This document shows, piece after piece, positions 8,142 through 16,192 of a stretch of 64,000 nucleotides of DNA. The notes under the pieces are model-generated. The model worked only from the letters and a program-made list of their open reading frames with translations. It was not told the DNA's origin and made no database searches. Within the stretch, counting starts at the first letter, position 1. The number at the start of each line of letters is the position of its first letter. A program made the translations under genes and the position numbers. Source of the stretch: Bacillus sp. B-jedd (GTDB taxonomy: Bacteria > Bacillota > Bacilli > Bacillales > Cytobacillaceae); the NCBI RefSeq assembly GCF_000821085.1, contig NZ_CCXR01000001.1, forward strand, positions 3,493,001-3,557,000, in the 5' to 3' direction.

Positions 8142-8321
8142 ATGGAAATCACATTAGAACAAATGTTAAAAGAACGCCCGGGAATGAGTATTCTTCAGCT
8201 AAAGAAAGCCCTACTCATCCAACAAAAAAACGGCTACATGTATATTGACGCTGATATCGCACCCCTTGAACTGCATCAACCATTTACATACGAATACACA
8301 CTACTAAGCTCATCTTATTAA
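8142..8321 (+). CDS. Small conserved-looking hypothetical protein, 59 residues
   Basis: An ATG at 8142 follows GAAAGGATGG at good spacing and opens 59 codons to a TAA at 8319-8321: MEITLEQMLKERPG, then a helix SILQLKKALLIQQKNGYMYI and an ADIAPLELHQPFTYEYTLL tail. GATAAT at 8101-8106 could be its -10 box. The good RBS and balanced composition suggest a real small protein. No family is recognised and the role is unknown. Confidence 0.5.
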   Translation: MEITLEQMLKERPGMSILQLKKALLIQQKNGYMYIDADIAPLELHQPFTYEYTLLSSSY

Positions 8322-8400
8322 AAACTACATAGATTAAGAGTCTCAAAGCCTTCCGCTCCATCCAGCCGGCTTTTCAAAATTGACTATAACTTTCTTTAGA

Positions 8401-8743
8401 GCCCGAACGGCCGCACCCCCACCGCTGTTCGGGCTCTAAGTCGCCATTTACTGCCCGAACGGCCACTTGCCCACTGCCACTCGGGCACTAAGTCCTCATT
8501 TACTGCCCGAAGGACCACCTGCCCACCGCGGTTCGGGCTCTAAGTCGTCCTTTACAGCCCGAAGGACCAACTGCCAACCACTGTTCGGGCTCTAAGTCGC
8601 CATTTACTGCCCGAAGGACCACCTGCCCACCGCTGTTCGGGCTCTAAGTCGCCATTTACTGCCCGAACGGCCACTTGCCCACCGCGGTTCGGGCACTAAG
8701 TCTTCATTTACAGCTCGAAGGATCACCTGACCACTGCTGTACG
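8401..8743. repeat. 52-bp tandem repeat array 1 (seven copies, last one split by an IS)
   Basis: Units start at 8401, 8453, 8505, 8557, 8609, 8661 and 8713, all exactly 52 bp apart. Each unit begins GCCCGAA and contains TTCGGGC about 28 bp in, so each can form a hairpin. The rest reads roughly TCTAAGTCGCCATTTACT. Copy 7 is more degenerate (GCTCGAAGGATC) and is cut at 8743 by an IS256-type element; it continues at 10166. As 52 is not a multiple of 3, the array is not a coding repeat. Confidence 0.93.
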
Positions 8744-8820
8744 AGTCAAGTCCTTTATTATGTGTAAAAAGAAAATCAATGTTAGTCAATCAATATAGTG
8801 GTTTGTTTTATGTTTGAATA

Positions 8821-8861
8821 TTCAGTCAGGGGAGGGGCGGGGAGCCCCTCTCCTGACTGAA
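8821..8861 (+). terminator. Long hairpin inside the IS left end
   Basis: A 17-18 bp stem (8821-8838 with 8844-8861, one G-T mismatch) with a 5-nt loop is followed on the plus strand by AAGTTTTTTAAAAA. It could stop transcription entering the element from the left side, protecting it from outside read-through. Confidence 0.6.
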
Positions 8862-8889
8862 AGTTTTTTAAAAATTTCTCCTGCTTTTT

Positions 8890-10065
8890 TTAATTCTGGT
8901 TTGCGTCCTTAAGGAACGGCTTTCCATCCCAACCCTCTTCAATTTGCATAAGTACTGAGCCAATGATCCTGATTGCGGATTGATCATGAGGAAATATCGT
9001 AATGACTCTTTCTCTTCTCCTTATTTCCCTGTTCAAGCGTTCCAGCATATTCGTCGACTTAACATGCTTATGATGAATCAAGGGGCGGGAATGGAACTGC
9101 ATGGCGTCTTCGAAACCTTCCTCTAGAACGTTAATTGCCTTTTGAAAGCTTTTCTGATCGTGGTATTTGTCTATAAACTGTTTTTTCAGTTCACGCGCAA
9201 TTTTTAGCTGCGATGTTCTAAAAATATCCTTCAGCTCTTCGCGAGCTGCCTGGGTATTCTTTTTAGGGAGGGACTCAACGATGTTTCGAAGGAAGTGGAC
9301 CGTACACCGTTACCATGAAGTCCCAAGAAAAGATTGTTTAATAGATTTTACTAAGCCTGAATGAGCATCGGAAATGACCATTTTAGGTGATTGGAGGCCT
9401 CGCGATTTCAAGTAATCAAAAAATAGCGACCAGTTTTCTGTCGATTCAGCATGGTTTACCTGTAGCCCAATAATTTCCCTGTTTCCTTTCTCATTGATCC
9501 CACATGCCAAATAAACTCCTTTAGAAACAACCCTGTCGTTCTCACGAACTTTAATGTACATGGCATCAACGATGATATATGGGTAATAGAAGGCATTGAG
9601 GGGCCGGTTTCTCCACTCATTAACGATGGGATCAAGCCCCTTGGTTAATTCGGATACAAATGATTTTGAGACCTTTTTTCCGCATATCTCTTCGACAATT
9701 TTGGATACCTTTCGGGTTGAGACTCCATTCACAACCATCTCCATCATGGACAGGATTAAGGCCTGTTCCCAGCGCTCATATTTCTTAAAGACGGAAGTGG
9801 AAAATTCCCCATCCCTCGTGCGGGGGACCCTTAATTCCAGGCCACCTACCCCCGTGATTAGTGAACGTGAGTAAAAGCCATTGCGTTGACCTTTGCGTTC
9901 CTCCGTTCTTTCGTAAGGAAGGGCATTGATATACTCATCCCTTTCCTTATCCATTAGAGAGTTTAGAATAAGGGATAAAGAGGCTTTAACGGGAGATTCT
10001 AACGAACTGTTTTCGATTTTGCCTTTGAGATCCTCAAGGTTTATAGTAATATTAATTTGGGTCAT
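8890..10065 (-). pseudogene. IS256-family (mutator type) transposase with an internal stop
   Basis: Starting at the ATG at 10065 (preceded by GGAGGACACG) the frame runs 392 codons, the usual IS256 transposase length. It is interrupted by a single in-frame TAA at 9310-9312 (codon 252), in the segment GTSW-stop-RCTVHFLRN where family members have Gln. The frame is otherwise intact on both sides, so this is a nonsense change (CAA to TAA) and not a frameshift. The catalytic Asp residues lie before the stop (VDAMYIKV, ISDAHSGL), and the last acidic residue of the DDE triad lies after it. The element is probably unable to move on its own. Confidence 0.9.
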
Positions 10066-10173
10066 AATCGTGTCCTCCGTATAGTGGTTTTCTTGGTCGA
10101 AAAACATTGTATCACGGAACACGTATTGTGACCCTTTTCTTTTACACAATTATACGGACTTAATCGCTGTACG

Positions 10174-10262
10174 GGCTCTAAGTCAGCCCGAAAGAAGCAA
10201 AGGGACGATTCCACCGCTTCTCTCGACACCCGAAAGAAGCAACGGAACCGTCCCCTGCATCA
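10174..10262. repeat. Rest of repeat copy 7 and the array trailer
   Basis: After the right target duplication the 52-bp unit resumes (GGGCTCTAAGTCA), then changes to a trailer with GCCCGAAAGAAGCAAAGGG and a second GAAAGAAGCAACGGAACCG block ending CCCCTGCATCA. Almost the same trailer ends array 2 (18641-18693), so array and trailer form one unit present twice. Confidence 0.75.
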
Positions 10263-10292
10263 TTTGTAACAGAAGGCCACTCTTATCTAAGA

Positions 10293-11990
10293 CTAATTCT
10301 TCTCATTTTCCTGGAGTAAATGGCCGAGAATTAGGAATACGCTGGATGTCCAGGTGAATGCTGGGTCACGCAGGCCCTCCCCGGTTAAGGCATTGAAGTT
10401 TTCCGCCATCCCGGACTTTGTTGCCATTTTACAGAACCTTCGGGCAATCTCAAGGGCCAGCTCTTTTTTCCCCGCCGACAGCAGTCCATCCACAACCAGC
10501 AAGGTCGTTGGCGCCCAAATCGGCCCGCGCCAGTAGCCGTCTTCTTTATAGAACGGGCTGGACGGCAGTTCTGTCGCCAGGCCATGTTCTGTTAAAAAGC
10601 CCTTATTTTTTATTCCATCCACCAATTTTCCCAGAATCCCAGCCGGAAGCCTTTTCCCAAGAATAATAGGTATATAGAGTACTAGGCTGTCTGATTCAAT
10701 CACTTCATGCGTGCCGGATTTTTTCGCCACAAACCTCTCGCCATCCCAGAAATGATCGATCATGTTCAGTAACAATTCCTTTGATCCGAGCCTCCACCTT
10801 CTAGCTTCATCTTCTCGTCCCAGTTTCTCCGCGATTTCCGCCAGTATATCCATTTGCAAAACTAAGAACGAACACAAATCCGGACTTTCCACCGGAGTTC
10901 CTTTGCGAAAAATCGTACTGTTATCCCAGCCGCTATCATTCCCGTGGTTATATTGCGGGATTCCATCCCCATCACTATCTTGATACGCCAACCACCAACG
11001 CGTCCATTTCGCCAACGGCAAATAAACTTCCTGCAATTTCTCCGTATTTACATAATCGGTCTGTTCAATAATCCGCCTTAACGTCCAGCCATGGATCGGA
11101 GGCTTTGTAAAATTCCACAATTCAAAGCGATTGTTGACGAAGTCCGGAAGCATCCCCGACTCATCCTGCAGGTCAAAGAAAATCATGAACTGATCCCAGG
11201 CAAGTTTTGGTGAGTTTTTTGCAAGAGCCATGGCATTGAAGCAATGGTCCCAACTCCAGATGTTCGTCATCCAGTTTTTCGACATGTACATCGCCGGCCT
11301 AGTCAATTTTCCTTCAGGCGAAACGACGCAGGACCACGTAATATAGCCAGCCAGCTCCCGCCCGCGCTCAAACTCATCAGGCACTGACAGAACACGTTCA
11401 ATCCATGACTCGAATTCTTTTTTTACGGCCTTATGCCCCTCTGCAAAAGAAGCATAGGAACGGGGCCGATACACGGTTGTATACTCCTCCAGCACACATT
11501 CCATCTCCGCCGACCGCGAATCAGGTAGAAAATCAACAACGATTTTTTCACAGCGCTGCTCCTTGAACGGGGCATCCATCTCAATCCGCCCCTTAACCGC
11601 CCTAAGCATATAGCGCATTTCCTGAGACGAATGATTCACTTCCCAGTGATTCTCGCCAATAAGCGCAGCGTAATCATAAGCACCAGTAACCCCCGTCAGT
11701 CTAACCCCGACACCTTCGCTCCTTATTTGCAGAACCCGCGCTTCGGTAATGCAAAATTCCGCAAAGCCTCCGTCTGCTTTTAGGCGCAGCAAACTCGGAT
11801 CCATTTCAGGCTGATAGGACAGCGGCTCGCCATCACGCACCAACTCAATCCGGAACACTTCGCCAAAATCATTGTCCCCGTTCCGGATATTCCGTATATA
11901 AAGCGCCCCATCACCGCCCCTTCTATGCTTCGGCGAAATCGTTATAAATGAACCATAACGGCTGAAAGGGATTTTTTTTATATCAAACAT
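10293..11990 (-). CDS. GH63-like (MGH1-type) alpha-glycosidase
   Basis: The 565-residue cytosolic protein has an N-terminal beta-sandwich (to about residue 190) and an (alpha/alpha)6-type catalytic part with conserved motifs: NIWSWDHCFNAMALA, ESGMLPDFVN, YNHGNDSGWDNST and EDGYWRGPIWAPT. These match the GH63/mannosylglycerate-hydrolase-like group, which removes terminal sugar units from small glycosides or oligosaccharides. The RBS AAGGAAG precedes the ATG. It is the last gene of the sugar-uptake cluster, 183 bp after the MalG-type permease and behind a terminator-like hairpin, so it may be read at a lower level. It probably hydrolyses the sugar brought in by the ABC transporter; the sugar itself cannot be told from sequence. 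Confidence 0.8.
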   Translation of the reverse strand: MFDIKKIPFSRYGSFITISPKHRRGGDGALYIRNIRNGDNDFGEVFRIELVRDGEPLSYQPEMDPSLLRLKADGGFAEFCITEARVLQIRSEGVGVRLTGVTGAYDYAALIGENHWEVNHSSQEMRYMLRAVKGRIEMDAPFKEQRCEKIVVDFLPDSRSAEMECVLEEYTTVYRPRSYASFAEGHKAVKKEFESWIERVLSVPDEFERGRELAGYITWSCVVSPEGKLTRPAMYMSKNWMTNIWSWDHCFNAMALAKNSPKLAWDQFMIFFDLQDESGMLPDFVNNRFELWNFTKPPIHGWTLRRIIEQTDYVNTEKLQEVYLPLAKWTRWWLAYQDSDGDGIPQYNHGNDSGWDNSTIFRKGTPVESPDLCSFLVLQMDILAEIAEKLGREDEARRWRLGSKELLLNMIDHFWDGERFVAKKSGTHEVIESDSLVLYIPIILGKRLPAGILGKLVDGIKNKGFLTEHGLATELPSSPFYKEDGYWRGPIWAPTTLLVVDGLLSAGKKELALEIARRFCKMATKSGMAENFNALTGEGLRDPAFTWTSSVFLILGHLLQENEKN

Positions 11991-12134
11991 GAATTCACTT
12001 CCTTATTAAATTCTTCGGTTAAATAAGCTAATTGAATCTTTCTTTTCATATTCACGAAAGCCGCCCCGCTGAAAGCGAAGCCCTATAGCTAAATTCACCA
12101 AGAAGCCTTGGCTTAATTTCAGAAGGGAATTTCG

Positions 12135-12165
12135 CAAAAAAATGGATGAACCTAAATTCATCCAT
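12135..12165 (-). terminator. Terminator between the permease gene and the glycosidase gene
   Basis: Perfect 9-bp arms ATGGATGAA (12142-12150) and TTCATCCAT (12157-12165) enclose a 6-nt loop. On the minus strand they are followed by seven T (12135-12141). It lies 9 bp after the stop of the MalG-type gene and should cut transcription into the glycosidase gene. Confidence 0.8.
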
Positions 12166-12173
12166 ACACTCTA

Positions 12174-13001
12174 TTATTTTAAACCAGTGGTCTGCACACC
12201 CTCGACAATTTTCTTTTGCGCCAAAAAGAACAACACAAGCGGAATAATACTAATCAGGAACGTCACGGCCATGATACCGTTCGTGTCCACATCATGAACC
12301 CCTTTAAACTGCGCCAACCCCAGCGTCAACGTATATTTGCTCTGGTCATTCAAGAAAATCAGCGGCCCTAAATAATCATTCCAGCTGCCTAATATGTTGA
12401 ATACCGCGATTAGCACAATGACTGGCCACACGAGCGGCAAATAAATTTTATAATAAATCTGGAACACATTCGCTCCGTCAATTTTTGCCGCCTCATCCAG
12501 CTCTTTCGGAATCGACATAATGAATTGCCGCAGCAGGAAAATATAAAACGCGGAACCGAACCACGAAGGAACAATCAGCGCCTTCAGCGTGTTAATCCAG
12601 CCAAACATATTAAATGCCATATATTGCGGAATCATCGTGACTTCCCACGGAATCATCATCGTCGCAAGCAAAATAATGAACAGCGTATCCCGCCCTTTAA
12701 ATTGAAACCGCGCAAAACCGTACGCGACTAAAGTCGATGAAATAATCTGCCCAAGCGTCGTCATCACGGTGACAATCACACTATTCAACAGGAAAAGATT
12801 GAATGGCTGACTGTTCCATGCCTTGGCGAAGTTCTCGAAATGCCACTCAGACGGAAAGAATTTTGGCGGATACATGCTAAGTTCCTCCGGGCCCTTCAAA
12901 GCGGTCATCATCATCCAAAAAAACGGCAAAAGAAATAATAGCGATAGGGCAATCAACAAACCATATACAATGCTTTTTTGGATTCGCATTTGTACTTTCA
13001 T
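12174..13001 (-). CDS. Carbohydrate ABC transporter permease, MalG type (CUT1)
   Basis: The 275-residue protein has six predicted helices and the EAA loop, seen as ELDEAAKIDGANVFQIYYKIYLPLVWPV at about residues 175-202, which contacts the ATPase. The N-terminus (SIVYGLLIALSLLFLLPFFWMM) and the closing VEGVQTTGLK tail are typical of MalG-type CUT1 permeases. It starts 17 bp after the MalF-type gene. No ATPase gene is in the cluster; CUT1 systems in Firmicutes often share one (MsmX type), which is likely here. Confidence 0.93.
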   Translation of the reverse strand: MKVQMRIQKSIVYGLLIALSLLFLLPFFWMMMTALKGPEELSMYPPKFFPSEWHFENFAKAWNSQPFNLFLLNSVIVTVMTTLGQIISSTLVAYGFARFQFKGRDTLFIILLATMMIPWEVTMIPQYMAFNMFGWINTLKALIVPSWFGSAFYIFLLRQFIMSIPKELDEAAKIDGANVFQIYYKIYLPLVWPVIVLIAVFNILGSWNDYLGPLIFLNDQSKYTLTLGLAQFKGVHDVDTNGIMAVTFLISIIPLVLFFLAQKKIVEGVQTTGLK

Positions 13002-13018
13002 CCGGAATCGGCACCTCC

Positions 13019-13966
13019 TTATTTTTCTTTATTTTTTACTTCATTTTCGTAAAACACCCACATGCTCGATGATTTAAAAACTAGCATCGTTAAAGCCAGG
13101 ACAATGATGAACATGACCCACGCGTTTGCCGAAGAATAACCCATCTTGAAATATTTAAACGCATTCTCATACACATACATTGCATAGAAATACGTCGACT
13201 GCATCGGTCCGCCGCCAGTCAACACGAGCGCGAGCGTCAGTGTTTGGAACGCACCGATAATCGTCATGATTAAATTAAAAAGAATCGTCGGCGATAATAA
13301 TGGAATTGTGATTTTGAAAAATTTATAAAGCTTCCCGGCCCCATCAATTTCCGCCGCCTCATATAGATCTGTGGGGATGTTTTTCAAACCCGCCAGGAAA
13401 ATCAGCATCATTGTCCCCTGGCCCCAAAGACTAGCAATAACCATCGCCGCCAGCGCCCAGTTGGCATCACTTAGCCATCCCGGCCCCTCAATACCAATGA
13501 AAGAAAGCAAGTAGTTTAATATTCCGTATTCGCCATCGAAAACCGTCCCCCAGATCATCGCCAGCGCAACCCCGGAAATAACGGAAGGAACATAGAAAAA
13601 CGTCCGGAACAGTGAACTTCCCTTTACCTTTTGATTCAGCAAAACCGCCAGCAATAACGCCAGGATAATATTCAATGGAACAAAAACCATCGCATACTTC
13701 ACCGTGACCCATAAGGAATGCCAAAACAGCGGGTCATCCGTGAACATCGTAATATAGTTGGAAAGCCCAACAAATTGCACTTCCCCGACAATAGGCCAAT
13801 CATAAAAACTAATCACCAATGAAAACAATAGCGGCCCGATCGTAAATACGACAAAACCAATGATCCACGGGGCGATAAACAGATAGGGAGCCATTTGGCC
13901 CCATTTTCTTGGCTTCTTTATCTGAAGTGCCGAGGGTGCGGTGCCAATACTTAAGCCGGATTTCAT
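13019..13966 (-). CDS. Carbohydrate ABC transporter permease, MalF type (CUT1)
   Basis: The 315-residue protein has the MalF-type arrangement: PYLFIAPWIIGFVVFTIGPL near the N-terminus, six membrane helices, and the EAA loop LYEAAEIDGAGKLYKFFKITIP at about residues 205-226. It pairs with the MalG-type protein to form the membrane channel for an oligosaccharide or sugar glycoside. GGAGG precedes the ATG. It follows the binding-protein gene after a short region with an mRNA stem-loop. Confidence 0.93.
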   Translation of the reverse strand: MKSGLSIGTAPSALQIKKPRKWGQMAPYLFIAPWIIGFVVFTIGPLLFSLVISFYDWPIVGEVQFVGLSNYITMFTDDPLFWHSLWVTVKYAMVFVPLNIILALLLAVLLNQKVKGSSLFRTFFYVPSVISGVALAMIWGTVFDGEYGILNYLLSFIGIEGPGWLSDANWALAAMVIASLWGQGTMMLIFLAGLKNIPTDLYEAAEIDGAGKLYKFFKITIPLLSPTILFNLIMTIIGAFQTLTLALVLTGGGPMQSTYFYAMYVYENAFKYFKMGYSSANAWVMFIIVLALTMLVFKSSSMWVFYENEVKNKEK

Positions 13967-13994
13967 CGAATGCCTCCTCCTGCCATTTTAGGAA

Positions 13995-14025
13995 GGCTCC
14001 ACAATGACTAAAGATTTGTGGAGCC
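13995..14025 (-). terminator. Stem-loop after the sugar-binding protein gene
   Basis: GGCTCCACAA (13995-14004) pairs perfectly with TTGTGGAGCC (14016-14025). No T-run follows on the minus strand, so it probably stabilises the 3' end of the binding-protein mRNA and gives that gene more product than the permeases, as known for malE-type operons. Confidence 0.6.
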
Positions 14026-14033
14026 CTAACAAA

Positions 14034-15287
14034 TTATTTAGACAAATATTTTTGCGAATCCTTTACAGCTTTATCGAGCATCGGCTTTGTATCTTGTCCA
14101 ATCATCGATGCGTTGATTGCCGCGGATAGGTTGCGGTTTACTTCGTTCCAATTCTTATTCAGAAGGAATGCCGGTGCATTGTCCGCTTTTTCAAGCATGG
14201 TGTAGAATGGCTTGTACAATGGATCTTCCGTCACTTTCGTTTCATCCACGACACTTTTCCTTACTGGCAGGTCGGCTGTCCTCATCTTGATTGCCTCAGC
14301 GGAAGAATAGAACTTCACGAACTTCCAGGCTAGTTCTTTCTTCTTGGAATCCTTCGCGATTGAAATTGATGACGAGTTAATCAATCCTTTTACAGGCTTG
14401 GAACCAAACGATGGCATCATCACCGTTCCAAAGTCGACCTTTGCATCCTTATAGCTTTGGACCGACCAAACACCATTTACTAGCATCCCGAGCTTATTCG
14501 CTTTGAAAATTTCACTCGCACTTTGCTGATTCGCCCCGCCAGTCGAAACAGCGATTCCCTCTTTCACCATATCGCTGTACATTTGCAGCGCATCAACCGT
14601 TTCCTTGCTGTTCATGACTCCATCAATTTTCTTGCCGTCTTCAGAAATAAAGCTGCCGCCGTTGCTCCAAACCAAGCCTTGCAAATCATATGTATCTGGC
14701 TCGGACGTTACAGCAAAGCCATATTGCTTTTTGCTTTTATCCGTCAGCTTCTTGGCAGTCTCTTTAAATTCATCCCATGTCCAGCCATCTTGCGGATAAG
14801 GAATTCCTGCTTCGTCAAATAGCTTTTTATTATAATAGACAACCATAGTGGAGAAGCCGGCCGGCATCCCGTATAGCTTTCCATCCACCTTGGAATAGTT
14901 GAACAGCCCTTCATAAAAATCCTCCATCTTTAGGTCGGAATCTTTTTCTGTATAGCCATCAAGAGGTTCAAGCGATTGGTGGTACGTTGTAAAATCCCAC
15001 ATATACATTACATCAGGTGGATTTTTTGCTCCGAATGAAGCGGCAATCTTTTGGTCAAATCCATCACCGTAAGCTTCGACCTGCACCTTTACATCTTTGT
15101 TTTCCTTTTCAAAAGCTTTTGCGATATTCTCCTGGATTTCGAGCGTTTCCCCCGCGTCCCAAGTTGCGAAGCGTAAAACTGTTTTTCCGTCCTTTTTCTC
15201 CGCTCCGGACGAAGTGTTCGAACTGCAAGCGCCCAACAGGAGAGCTAGTACAATTATCATCGAAAACAAACCATTCCTCTTTTTCAT
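14034..15287 (-). CDS. Sugar-binding lipoprotein of the CUT1 transporter
   Basis: From the ATG at 15287 the product is 417 residues: a lipoprotein signal MKKRNGLFSMIIVLALLLGAC with the lipobox LLGAC, a Ser/Thr-rich linker, then a type-1 extracellular solute-binding domain (VLRFATWDAGETLEIQENIAK, PDVMYMWDF, YPQDGWTWDEFKETAKKLT, AWKFVKFYSS). AGAGGGG lies just ahead of this ATG; the upstream in-frame ATG at 15341 would add an unlikely leader. It catches the sugar outside the membrane and hands it to the two permeases encoded next. It follows the response-regulator gene by 146 bp, with a terminator/cre-like element in between. Confidence 0.93.
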   Translation of the reverse strand: MKKRNGLFSMIIVLALLLGACSSNTSSGAEKKDGKTVLRFATWDAGETLEIQENIAKAFEKENKDVKVQVEAYGDGFDQKIAASFGAKNPPDVMYMWDFTTYHQSLEPLDGYTEKDSDLKMEDFYEGLFNYSKVDGKLYGMPAGFSTMVVYYNKKLFDEAGIPYPQDGWTWDEFKETAKKLTDKSKKQYGFAVTSEPDTYDLQGLVWSNGGSFISEDGKKIDGVMNSKETVDALQMYSDMVKEGIAVSTGGANQQSASEIFKANKLGMLVNGVWSVQSYKDAKVDFGTVMMPSFGSKPVKGLINSSSISIAKDSKKKELAWKFVKFYSSAEAIKMRTADLPVRKSVVDETKVTEDPLYKPFYTMLEKADNAPAFLLNKNWNEVNRNLSAAINASMIGQDTKPMLDKAVKDSQKYLSK

Positions 15288-15326
15288 AAAACCCCTCTTT
15301 TCAGAAAAAATTTTGACTATTAAAAA

Positions 15327-15363
15327 AGTAACCGCTTCCATTGTATATCTTCGCGGAAGCGGT
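15327..15363 (-). promoter_or_regulatory. Terminator-like hairpin overlapping a cre-like site upstream of the binding-protein gene
   Basis: ACCGCTTCC (15331-15339) pairs with GGAAGCGGT (15355-15363); on the minus strand TTACTTTTTT follows, as in an intrinsic terminator. The same arm read on the minus strand is TGGAAGCGGTTACT, close to the CcpA cre consensus TGWAANCGNTNWCA (mismatches at W and the last base). It could separate regulator from transporter transcription and also give catabolite repression. Confidence 0.5.
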
Positions 15364-15433
15364 CAAAAACTTCTATTTGTTTGAATTTTCGTGCAAATTT
15401 CTCTGGTTTTTCCGAATATCGTCTTTTTGTTAG

Positions 15434-16192
15434 CTAATTCTTGCCTTTTTGTTCGTTTCGGTAATCAGAGGGAGGAATACCAGTGCAACGTTTAAACCAT
15501 TTGCTGAAATATTTGGCGTCCTGGATTCCGACCCTCTCCCCAACCTCCTGGATATTCACGTCCGATTCCTTTAAAAGCTGTTTTGCCAGTTGAAGTCGTT
15601 TCGCCTCAATAAAGGAATGGATGCCGCAGCCCAATTTTTTCTTAAATAACGTGCTTAAATGGCTTCTGCTCATTCCTACCTCATCAGCAATATCCTCTAC
15701 GGTCATCGGGTTTGATAAATTTCTGATTATATACTCTGCCGCCTGCTGAATCACCTTCGGCTGATCAGAAAAGTCCGGTTCTGCCTTTGGCGCAATTTCT
15801 GTAAGTTCGGTTTGAAAAGCGGCCAGGAAATGGTTTAGTTCTTCATCCTCAAACGTTGTTTTCAATAAATAACCGGAAGCTCCAAGCTTCAACCCGGCCT
15901 GGGCATACTCAAAATCCTTATGGCAGCTGAGCAAAAGAATTTTCGTCCGCGGCCTGCTCGCTTTTACTTTCCGTGAGAACTCGAGCCCATTCTCCTCCGG
16001 CATAACGATATCGGTAATGACCACATCCGGTTCATGGCGCAAAAATTCCTCCCAGCCCCGCTTCCCATTGGGCGCCTCGCCGACAACAAACATCCCAAAC
16101 CTTGCCCAATCGACTGTCGCCGCCAGTCCTCGGCGCACAATCGTATCATCATCCACAATCAACACTTTGATCGCTGCTCTCGTCATCCTCAT
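15434..16192 (-). CDS. Response regulator with AraC-type DNA-binding domain (YesN type)
   Basis: The 252-residue protein has a receiver domain (VLIVDDDTIVRRGL at the start, phospho-acceptor D61 in VVITDIVMPEENG) and a C-terminal AraC-type double helix-turn-helix (about 150-250; MTVEDIADEVGMSRSHLSTLFKKKLG, VGIQDAKYFSKWFKRCTGIPPSDYR). It overlaps the kinase gene by 44 bp if the first ATG (16192) is used; a second ATG at 16186 is also possible. It is probably phosphorylated by the adjacent kinase and activates the CUT1 transporter genes that follow. Confidence 0.93.
   Translation of the reverse strand: MRMTRAAIKVLIVDDDTIVRRGLAATVDWARFGMFVVGEAPNGKRGWEEFLRHEPDVVITDIVMPEENGLEFSRKVKASRPRTKILLLSCHKDFEYAQAGLKLGASGYLLKTTFEDEELNHFLAAFQTELTEIAPKAEPDFSDQPKVIQQAAEYIIRNLSNPMTVEDIADEVGMSRSHLSTLFKKKLGCGIHSFIEAKRLQLAKQLLKESDVNIQEVGERVGIQDAKYFSKWFKRCTGIPPSDYRNEQKGKN

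Larger units (their letters stand above)
8744..10165 (-). mobile_element. IS256-family insertion sequence with 8-bp target duplication
   Basis: The right end, read on the minus strand, begins GATTAAGTCCGTATAATTG then TGTAAAAG, close to the terminal repeat known for IS256. The left end begins AGTCAAGTCC and also reaches GTGTAAAAAG, giving imperfect inverted repeats. GCTGTACG is found on both sides (8736-8743 and 10166-10173), an 8-bp duplication as expected for the family. The element is about 1.42 kb and carries one transposase frame, now broken. It sits inside copy 7 of a 52-bp repeat array. Confidence 0.88.

Noticed and set aside
8401..8743. CRISPR array at the 52-bp repeats (also 18257-18620)
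   Set aside because: The whole 52-bp unit repeats; there are no unique spacers between short repeats and no cas genes nearby.
8604..8789. Minus-strand coding frame in array 1
   Set aside because: It lies inside the tandem repeat and IS end; the 52-bp step breaks any reading frame, and there is no RBS.
9310..9312. Frameshift or two-frame (OrfA/OrfB) transposase
   Set aside because: The frames on both sides of the stop are in phase, and IS256-type transposases are made from one frame; a single nonsense change explains it.
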